Below are positions 1-3,945 of a stretch of DNA of 5,183 nucleotides, one piece after another (positions within the stretch are counted from its first letter, which is position 1; each line of letters begins with the position of its first letter). The notes under the pieces were generated by a model, which saw only the letters and a program-made list of their open reading frames with translations, made no database searches and had not been told where the DNA came from. Made by a program: the position numbers and the translations under genes. Where the stretch lies: contig PFCU01000042.1 of NCBI GenBank assembly GCA_002763155.1, positions 1 to 5,183 on the forward strand, given 5' to 3'. Source of the stretch: Candidatus Pacearchaeota archaeon CG10_big_fil_rev_8_21_14_0_10_30_48. GTDB lineage: Archaea > Nanobdellota > Nanobdellia > Pacearchaeales > GW2011-AR1.

Positions 1-458
1 ATATTTTATTTGAAACAGAAGTTCAAGCAGGAACTTACATCAGAAAATTAATTCATGATTTAGGAGAAAAAATTGGAGGGGCACATATGTTAGAATTACG
101 AAGAACACAAGCATCAATATTTAAAGAAAAAGAATCGATAAAAATATATGAATTTCTCGAAGCGGTTGAAGAATATAAAAAAGGCAACGATAAAAAATTA
201 AGAGCTATACTTATTCCAGGAGAAATAATTAAAGAGGTTCTTCCAATAGTTCAAATCAAAAAAGAATACTTACAAAAATTGCATCATGGTTTTCCAATAA
301 TTAAAGAATATTTATTAGAGGACATAAAAAACATAAAATTTAACGAAGGGGAAAAAATTGTAGCTTTCCAAAATCAAACATTCATTGGTATCTATGAAAT
401 AACTAATAATAAAGGAAATTTTGCCAAACCAGAATTTATTTTACAACCAATCAAATAA
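1..458 (+). CDS. cbf5: Cbf5/TruB-family RNA pseudouridine synthase, C-terminal part (5' end outside window)
   Basis: The frame is open from the left edge (first full codon at 3), so the gene is 5'-truncated and the ATG at 87 is internal. Bases 27-50 encode AGTYIRKL, followed by HDLGEKIGGAH and LELRR; this is the conserved late catalytic-domain block of TruB/Cbf5 enzymes, whose Arg faces the catalytic Asp in known structures. The catalytic Asp itself lies upstream of the window. From about 201 (RAILIPGEII, then a LHHGFPI stretch) to the stop the protein looks like a PUA domain, which in archaeal Cbf5 binds the ACA-containing base of H/ACA guide RNAs. Known family role: the pseudouridine synthase of the archaeal H/ACA RNP (with Nop10, Gar1 and L7Ae), which can also make tRNA pseudouridine-55 without a guide. 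The PUA domain is short and divergent, as expected in a reduced archaeon. The stop codon directly abuts the TATA-like box of the next gene. Confidence 0.9.
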   Translation, partial: ILFETEVQAGTYIRKLIHDLGEKIGGAHMLELRRTQASIFKEKESIKIYEFLEAVEEYKKGNDKKLRAILIPGEIIKEVLPIVQIKKEYLQKLHHGFPIIKEYLLEDIKNIKFNEGEKIVAFQNQTFIGIYEITNNKGNFAKPEFILQPIK

Positions 459-466
459 TTTATAAA
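459..466 (+). promoter_or_regulatory. TATA box of the hotdog-protein gene
   Basis: TTTATAAA closely matches the archaeal TATA consensus. Its centre lies about 26 bases before the ATG at 488, so transcription should begin at or within a base or two of the start codon, giving a leaderless mRNA. An A-rich stretch just upstream could serve as the BRE. The box begins on the base after the cbf5 stop codon. No Shine-Dalgarno sequence is visible before the ATG. Confidence 0.6.
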
Positions 467-487
467 CAGCACTAATTAAAAATACCT

Positions 488-1129
488 ATGAAATTCAAAC
501 TTTTCCATGAAAATGAAACAAGTAAAGAAAGAGTGAAAGAATTTTTAGATAGAACTAAAGATGAAAATCCCCTACATAATGAGGAAAACAGAATCCTTCC
601 AGGAATGTATGTATTACATCTTTTAACTCCATACATTTCAAAACCAATTACCGGATTAGATATAATTTTTGAAAAATTTTCTTTATTTCCTGCAACATTA
701 GAAACTCAAATTGAATATTTAGAGGATAGAACAAATTTTGAAATTGTGAATGAAAGAGATAGAGCAAAATATTCTTGCACAATTTTTCATCAAAATTCTT
801 CGAGAATTTCAAATTCAAAAAAATTAGACGCTATTTTTAAAATTCCGGGAGCAGTTCAAAGAAGAGTTCAAGGAACTGATTTATTTCCAAAAGGAACAAT
901 TGGAATCTATAACAGACAATCAATATCATTCAATGGACATAATTCTCATGAAATGGGAGAGCTCACATTTGAAAATATTCAAAAAAATGGAAAAAGAGGA
1001 TTAAATATTAATTTAAGTTATAATTCAGAAGGAAAAATAATTGCAGAAGGAACTACTTTTGCAACAGTTATTGATGAAAGAGTTATTTATCGAGCTATCA
1101 AAGAATCTCAAAAAAAGGGGTTCTGGTGA
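488..1129 (+). CDS. Hotdog-fold protein with a MaoC/(R)-hydratase-like active-site motif
   Basis: 213 residues. Residues 25-30 read DENPLH, matching the D-x-N-P-x-H motif of MaoC-like (R)-specific enoyl-CoA hydratases, where Asp and His form the catalytic dyad (here D25 and H30). A GM pair (39-40) and the hydrophobic stretch YVLHLLTPYI follow, resembling the hot-dog helix that begins with GM in this family. The segment between the motif and GM is about 10 residues shorter than in typical members. Residues about 68-105 alternate like hotdog beta strands. The second half (about 130-203: ISFNGHNSHEMGELTFEN, then LNINLSYNSEGKIIAEG) has another strand-rich pattern and could be a second, degenerate hotdog repeat. 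The ATG is supported by the TATA box 26 bases upstream. If the fold is right the substrate may be an acyl thioester, but no lipid or CoA genes are adjacent. The fold assignment rests on one motif, so the function is unproven. Confidence 0.6.
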   Translation: MKFKLFHENETSKERVKEFLDRTKDENPLHNEENRILPGMYVLHLLTPYISKPITGLDIIFEKFSLFPATLETQIEYLEDRTNFEIVNERDRAKYSCTIFHQNSSRISNSKKLDAIFKIPGAVQRRVQGTDLFPKGTIGIYNRQSISFNGHNSHEMGELTFENIQKNGKRGLNINLSYNSEGKIIAEGTTFATVIDERVIYRAIKESQKKGFW

Positions 1130-1260
1130 AAACATTTTGATTTCCATCTTCTTGGAAACTCAGTGCAAAAAATAGGGCAGGTTTTTCGACGAAGTCGAAA
1201 TGTTAGAGGGAAATTAGAAATCAAAATAAATTCAAAGAAATAAGAGGTTTCACCAAAGCC
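1119..1260. other. Nested inverted-repeat region: candidate structured RNA or MITE-like element
   Basis: The outer arms 1119-1133 and 1246-1260 can form 13 of 15 pairs (one wobble), with an uninterrupted core GGTGAAA/TTTCACC. Immediately inside, 1134-1144 (ATTTTGATTTC) is a perfect 11-base reverse complement of 1217-1227, leaving an unpaired 18-base bulge at 1228-1245. Further in, 1184-1200 is a perfect 7-bp hairpin (TTTCGAC, loop GAA, GTCGAAA). A 6-bp hairpin at 1141-1158 (TTTCCA/TGGAAA) competes with the 11-bp stem. The left arm covers the last codons and stop (1127-1129) of the hotdog gene, so the structure would at least involve its 3' UTR. The strand is undecided: a TATA-like TTATTTAT at 1083-1090 could start a plus-strand RNA near 1113-1117, while a minus-strand RNA would run from the closing stem into CCCC and T7 (1116-1110), a possible archaeal terminator. 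No known RNA family was recognised and no flanking target duplication was seen. Confidence 0.4.
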
Positions 1261-1274
1261 AAAAAAGGTTAAAC

Positions 1275-1282
1275 TTATTAAT
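1275..1282 (+). promoter_or_regulatory. Possible TATA-like box of trmY
   Basis: TTATTAAT is centred about 24-25 bases before the trmY ATG at 1303, the spacing expected of a leaderless archaeal promoter. It is a weaker match than the other boxes in this window and the surroundings are AT-rich, so a chance match is possible. Confidence 0.35.
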
Positions 1283-1302
1283 CTAATTCTCAATAAATTA
1301 AG

Positions 1303-1899
1303 ATGAGAGAATTTATTTATTTTTCAAATAGTGCAAGAACAACCGGAAATTTTAATTCTGAAAAATTAATGGATGCTGGCAGAATGGACATTGCAATTCA
1401 CACTCTAATCAATGCATTATTTCTAAGTCATAAAATCAGAGAAGACACAAAAATCCATCTTCTTTTTAACGGTCCTCCAAATCCTCCTCAACATTTAGAA
1501 ATCTTTCCCGAAGGAAGAAAATCATCTGGAGAAATCACTCTAAGTAAAAAAAATGTAGCAGGACTAATTAAAAAAATGCTTTTCCGAGCAAAGAGAGACA
1601 AAAAAGTCATTGTTGAACCCGGATATGAAATAGAAAAAAAATCAATTTTCAAAGTATTAAATGATTTGATTGAAGAGGGAAAAGAAATTTACATTTTAGA
1701 TGCAAAAGGAGAAGACATAAGAAAAATAAAATTCAAGGACAACCCTGTATTTGTTCTAGCAGATCAAGACGGCTTTCCTCATAAAGAACTCAAAAAATTA
1801 AAATCTCTAGGAACAGCAATCTCCGTCGGCAAACTAACATATTTCGCAAGCCAAGTAGTTACAATTGTCAATAATGAATTAGATAGACAGAAAATTTAA
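1303..1899 (+). CDS. trmY: tRNA (pseudouridine(54)-N(1))-methyltransferase TrmY
   Basis: 198 residues, the usual size for TrmY (DUF358, SPOUT superfamily). It begins MREFIYFSN, like known TrmY proteins (MREFIFKAN in Methanocaldococcus, from memory). It keeps the GRMD block at 26-29, the FLSHKIRED stretch at 40-48, the NGPPNPP loop at 56-62, EEGKEIYILDAKGED at 124-138, and the SPOUT knot region with VFVLADQDGFP at 149-159 and ISVGKLTYFASQVVTIVNNELD at 173-194. The enzyme uses S-adenosylmethionine to methylate N1 of pseudouridine 54 in the tRNA T-loop, giving m1-pseudouridine, the archaeal counterpart of T54. The pseudouridine is normally made by Pus10, not visible here; Cbf5 upstream is functionally related (T-loop pseudouridine 55, guided RNA modification). 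Near the C-terminus FASQVVTI has Val where the Methanocaldococcus protein, as remembered, has Cys. The stop overlaps the convergent small gene's stop by four bases. The start is supported by homology at residue 1. Confidence 0.95.
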   Translation: MREFIYFSNSARTTGNFNSEKLMDAGRMDIAIHTLINALFLSHKIREDTKIHLLFNGPPNPPQHLEIFPEGRKSSGEITLSKKNVAGLIKKMLFRAKRDKKVIVEPGYEIEKKSIFKVLNDLIEEGKEIYILDAKGEDIRKIKFKDNPVFVLADQDGFPHKELKKLKSLGTAISVGKLTYFASQVVTIVNNELDRQKI

Positions 1900-2123
1900 T
1901 CCTCGTAAATAATTCCATCGGAAGATACATACCCTCTCTTCTGGCTATTAACACCTACAACAATTCCATCATCAAGTAATAATTCTAAAAGATTATTATA
2001 ACTCCCATCACATTTTTTGGCATAATCATCTAAATCAAAACCTTTAATATTTGGTTCAAGACGATAAAACATGGGGACTCCTTGTCTTGAATAAAAAAAT
2101 ATTTGCGCTTTAGGTTTTCTCAT
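1896..2123 (-). CDS. Small conserved-looking hypothetical protein, 75 aa
   Basis: The family is not recognised. The protein is soluble, with no signal peptide or membrane segment. It has a basic N-terminus (MRKPK), a strand-like QIFFYS (7-12) and PMFYRLE (17-23), an acidic/helical middle (FDLDDYAKKC 29-38; NNLLELLLDDG 43-53) and a strand-rich end (IVVGVNS, RGYVSSDGIIYED). Its single Cys makes a zinc site unlikely. Reasons to think it is real: a TATA-like box sits about 26 bases before the ATG, composition looks protein-like rather than shadow-like, and it fills the gap exactly between trmY and rpo11. It converges with trmY with a 4-base overlap of the two ends, so transcription of the two genes would collide. 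Transcribed in the same direction as rpo11, but 137 bases downstream of it and with its own promoter. Confidence 0.65.
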   Translation of the reverse strand: MRKPKAQIFFYSRQGVPMFYRLEPNIKGFDLDDYAKKCDGSYNNLLELLLDDGIVVGVNSQKRGYVSSDGIIYED

Positions 2124-2145
2124 TTAAACTGGATTATCTTTATAC

Positions 2146-2153
2146 TTTTAAAT
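2146..2153 (-). promoter_or_regulatory. TATA box of the 75-aa gene
   Basis: On the minus strand this reads ATTTAAAA, centred about 26-27 bases before the ATG at 2123, preceded by an A-rich BRE-like AGATAAC. The spacing predicts a leaderless transcript. A second AT-rich motif (GTATAAAG) immediately downstream is too close to the start to serve as the TATA box. Confidence 0.5.
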
Positions 2154-2260
2154 GTTATCTCTTCAATCATTTACTTTCTATCAAAATATATTGAAACCAA
2201 TATTAATTTTACCACATCAATTAACATAAAGTAATTAAATAAAGAAGTTAGAAATCATAT

Positions 2261-2521
2261 TCAAGCTTTCTTAACACTAGCTACAAGCTTCTCAGATTCT
2301 TTTTCAATAGCACTAATCGCATCTTCTATTGCTTTTTTAGCAGTCTTACCTTTAGTCTCAACTTTCAAAACTACTGGTTTACTGGGATGATCTCTCTTCC
2401 AAGCAACAAATTCAACAGCAGAATCTTTATTAAGAAAAACTCTTAAAATTTCAGCAAGAGTAAGATTCTGTATAGCTACTTCAATTTCATTTTTATCATG
2501 CTTTAAAACTTCATATTCCAT
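2261..2521 (-). CDS. rpo11: DNA-directed RNA polymerase subunit Rpo11 (RpoL)
   Basis: 86 residues, close to the family's usual 85-100. Typical Rpo11/RpoL layout: a strand-rich N-terminus (MEYEVLKHDKNEIEVAIQN), the conserved turn-helix LTLAEILRVFLNKDSAVEFVAW (20-41; compare HTLANLLRKEL...VEFAAY in other archaea, from memory), the H-P-x-x-x-P motif (HPSKPVVLKVETKG, 45-58), and a long C-terminal helix (59-86). Rpo11 pairs with Rpo3 to form the alpha-like platform on which archaeal RNA polymerase assembles. The usual Gly of HPL.GKP is missing, a minor divergence. The gene follows the MBF1-like gene after 24 bases, but its own TATA-like box overlaps that gene's stop codon, so it is probably transcribed independently. 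The 137 bases downstream of its stop hold the promoter of the next gene and nothing else recognised. Confidence 0.93.
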   Translation of the reverse strand: MEYEVLKHDKNEIEVAIQNLTLAEILRVFLNKDSAVEFVAWKRDHPSKPVVLKVETKGKTAKKAIEDAISAIEKESEKLVASVKKA

Positions 2522-2542
2522 GATATATGAATAAAGAATCGG

Positions 2543-2551
2543 TTTTTAAAA
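2543..2551 (-). promoter_or_regulatory. TATA box of rpo11, overlapping the upstream stop codon
   Basis: The minus strand reads TTTTAAAAA, centred 26 bases before the rpo11 ATG at 2521, with purine-rich ATCAAAAG upstream as a possible BRE. The TAA stop of the MBF1-like gene (2546-2548) lies inside the box, so the same bases end one gene and would position transcription of the next. Expected start of transcription is at or very near the ATG. Confidence 0.6.
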
Positions 2552-3205
2552 CTTTTGATTTTCATCATCTATGTCAATAATCTCAATTTCGTCTCCAATT
2601 TCATCTTCATCTTCGTAAAAGTCGCCAATTGTTCTTTCTTTTTTTAATTTCAATAAATCTCCAGTTGTAACACTTGTCAAATCTGCCTTGTTTATATCAA
2701 AACCTTTTTCAGAAATTCCGTCAATTTTCTTAAAATTTTTCCTTAATTGAACACCTAAAAATTGCTCCAGCTTACTTATGAATTTTTCATAACCTTCAGG
2801 CAATTCTCCCTTTTCAGCCATAGAAATCAAAATCTCAGGCTCTGCAATAAGCTCAGACAATTGTTTAGGAGATAACTTCTTCATCCGTCTACCTTGCTGA
2901 ATAGTCCAATGAAAATTATCAACTAAATCAGAATAATCCTTTTTTTTAACCTTGGTCAAAATAATATCTTCCAATTCCTCATCCAAAGCCTCTGTTTCAG
3001 GATCTACTTTTTTCTCCCTATTATTTTGAGATTCTTTATTTCCATAAAACCGATGTTCTGCTTTTATTTGTTCAACTGTAACTTTCTGGATAATTGGATA
3101 ATTATTCATCCTCAAACATCTTCTACAAGAATTTTTAACTCCATCCTCAGTAATAGCTTCAAACAGCCTATCTTTCTCCCCACAAAGCTCACAATAATCT
3201 ACCAT
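2546..3205 (-). CDS. Archaeal MBF1-like factor: zinc ribbon, HTH, acidic C-terminal tail
   Basis: 219 residues. The N-terminus carries a zinc-ribbon-type Cys set: C5-x2-C8, then C27-x2-C30. A charged linker (about 45-90) leads to an Xre/cro-type helix-turn-helix at about 94-153 (LVDNFHWTIQQGRRMKKLSPKQ, then ELIAEPEILISMAEKGELP, then KLEQFLGVQL), the arrangement of archaeal MBF1 (multiprotein bridging factor 1-type). Archaeal MBF1 proteins have been linked to ribosomes and translation rather than to a TBP bridge as in eukaryotes; which applies here cannot be told. Beyond the HTH lie DLTSVTTGDLLKLKKERT (175-192), resembling tails seen in related archaeal proteins, and a strongly acidic end (197-216), making it longer than the usual 150-170 residues. 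The HTH is degenerate in places (EPEILISMAEKG rather than the common S-x-I-x-x-I-E-x-G), so DNA binding is uncertain. It has its own TATA box and sits upstream of rpo11. Confidence 0.85.
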   Translation of the reverse strand: MVDYCELCGEKDRLFEAITEDGVKNSCRRCLRMNNYPIIQKVTVEQIKAEHRFYGNKESQNNREKKVDPETEALDEELEDIILTKVKKKDYSDLVDNFHWTIQQGRRMKKLSPKQLSELIAEPEILISMAEKGELPEGYEKFISKLEQFLGVQLRKNFKKIDGISEKGFDINKADLTSVTTGDLLKLKKERTIGDFYEDEDEIGDEIEIIDIDDENQKF

Positions 3206-3213
3206 AAAAAAAA
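3206..3213 (-). terminator. Oligo-T tract, possible terminator or U-rich leader
   Basis: Eight consecutive T on the minus strand lie about 32 bases after the stop of the thioredoxin-like gene and directly before the ATG of the MBF1-like gene. Archaeal RNA polymerase terminates at oligo-T without a hairpin, so this could end the upstream transcript. With the TATA box at 3237-3244 the predicted MBF1-like mRNA would start close to this tract, making it a short U-rich leader instead. Confidence 0.3.
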
Positions 3214-3236
3214 TCAGTAAATCCTATTTTTATTCT

Positions 3237-3244
3237 TTTATATA
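3237..3244 (-). promoter_or_regulatory. TATA box of the MBF1-like gene
   Basis: TATATAAA on the minus strand directly follows the TAG stop of the thioredoxin-like gene (3245-3247). It is centred about 35 bases before the ATG at 3205, so the mRNA would carry a leader of only about 9 bases, made almost entirely of the T8 tract. This is the one promoter here whose spacing does not predict a strictly leaderless transcript. Confidence 0.5.
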
Positions 3245-3886
3245 CTAAAGATGTTGTTCAATTTCATCTATACTTTTTACACCTCTAAGTTTAATATCTC
3301 CATCAATCAAAATTTCCAAAGGCTCCTGAATAAAATATTTATCTTTCAAATCTTTAATTACCTCGCTATCTAAATCAACATCAAAAGAATAAATTACCAA
3401 ATTATCATTTCGTCCATAAACTGTTCCAAGCATTCTTCCTAAATCCTCGCTATGAGTTAAATATTTAAGGTCATTAGAATAAAAGAATAAAATCGTATGA
3501 ATATTCTTTCCACATTCCTGATTAATTAAATTAACAAATTCAAAATGTTCTAAAAGAATCAATGAATAAAACTTCTTCCTCTCTAAAACTCGTGCATCCT
3601 CTTTTCCAAATTTTCTTTCCAAGTCATCAATAATTCTTCCTTGAAATCCTAAATCTTCTGAAATCTTCCTATAAGCATCATCTGAACATATCTCCTGTCC
3701 AAAAAGACTATATCCTAATTTATCTTCAAAAATCTTATAAGCCAATTGGTCCTGTAAATTAGAAATTCTCTGGTATTCTAAATAAGACAAACTATTAACT
3801 ATAAGAAACCCTCCAAAAAATAAAACAGTTCCGATAATAAATGCCAAAACATATCTTCGACCACTTTGAATACTGCGATTAACCAT
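3245..3886 (-). CDS. Membrane-anchored thioredoxin-like protein lacking the CXXC motif
   Basis: 213 residues. A basic N-terminus (R4, R10, R11) is followed by one hydrophobic segment at about 12-31 (YVLAFIIGTVLFFGGFLIV), so a type II membrane anchor with the rest outside the cell, or an uncleaved signal, is likely. Residues 35-125 are predominantly helical and charged (helices around 36-58, 69-80, 83-120). Residues 129-213 look thioredoxin-like: strand IHTILFFYS (129-137), helix, strand LVIYSFDVDLD (163-173), helix, then EPLEILIDGDIKLRG (188-202) with P189 where the cis-Pro would sit, and the end helix SIDEIEQHL. The active-site CXXC is absent (YSNDL instead), so it cannot act as a normal disulfide oxidoreductase. 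The two Cys elsewhere (67 and 125) might form a structural disulfide. A binding, chaperone or structural role is inferred. It lies 59 bases after the glycosyltransferase gene, on the same strand, which fits an envelope setting. Confidence 0.7.
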   Translation of the reverse strand: MVNRSIQSGRRYVLAFIIGTVLFFGGFLIVNSLSYLEYQRISNLQDQLAYKIFEDKLGYSLFGQEICSDDAYRKISEDLGFQGRIIDDLERKFGKEDARVLERKKFYSLILLEHFEFVNLINQECGKNIHTILFFYSNDLKYLTHSEDLGRMLGTVYGRNDNLVIYSFDVDLDSEVIKDLKDKYFIQEPLEILIDGDIKLRGVKSIDEIEQHL

Positions 3887-3908
3887 AAGTCATAAAAAAT
3901 TATTTAGC

Positions 3909-3917
3909 TTAAATAAA
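3909..3917 (-). promoter_or_regulatory. TATA-like box of the thioredoxin-like gene
   Basis: The minus strand reads TTTATTTAA, centred about 27 bases before the ATG at 3886, inside the 59-base gap after the glycosyltransferase gene. The spacing fits a leaderless transcript. The match is moderate and the gap is very AT-rich. A T6 run at 3894-3899 lies between box and start codon. Confidence 0.4.
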
Positions 3918-3945
3918 TTATGATAGTAGAATTATTGGAGTTAAA

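Noticed and set aside
87..89. ATG as the start of the cbf5 fragment
   Set aside because: The frame is open upstream to the window edge and encodes the conserved AGTYIRKL...DLGEKIGGAH block, so this Met is internal.
1153..1181. Resemblance to RNase P RNA (GGAAA..TC, then ATAGGGCAGG followed by a hairpin)
   Set aside because: The string resembles the 5' core of bacterial RNase P RNA as remembered, but the whole structured region is only about 142 bases, the CR-I consensus is imperfect, and no 3' ACAGAA...GGCTTA-type partner was found. An Infernal search with the archaeal RNase P models would settle it.
1119..1260. Box C/D or H/ACA guide RNA near cbf5
   Set aside because: No convincing C box (RTGATGA) with a D box (CTGA), nor an ACA at the right distance from a hairpin with a pocket, was found on either strand.
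1108..1293. Open frame of 61 codons on the minus strand
   Set aside because: It lies over the nested inverted repeats and the end of the hotdog gene, has no family resemblance, and its composition follows from the reverse complement of an AT-rich gap.
2188..2203. 6-bp hairpin (ATATTG, loop AAAC, CAATAT) after rpo11
   Set aside because: A short AT-rich palindrome of this size is expected by chance in such sequence, and no T tract suitably follows it on the rpo11 strand.
3026..3220. Open frame of 64 codons on the plus strand
   Set aside because: It is antisense to the N-terminal zinc-ribbon and linker part of the well-supported MBF1-like gene and looks like a shadow frame.
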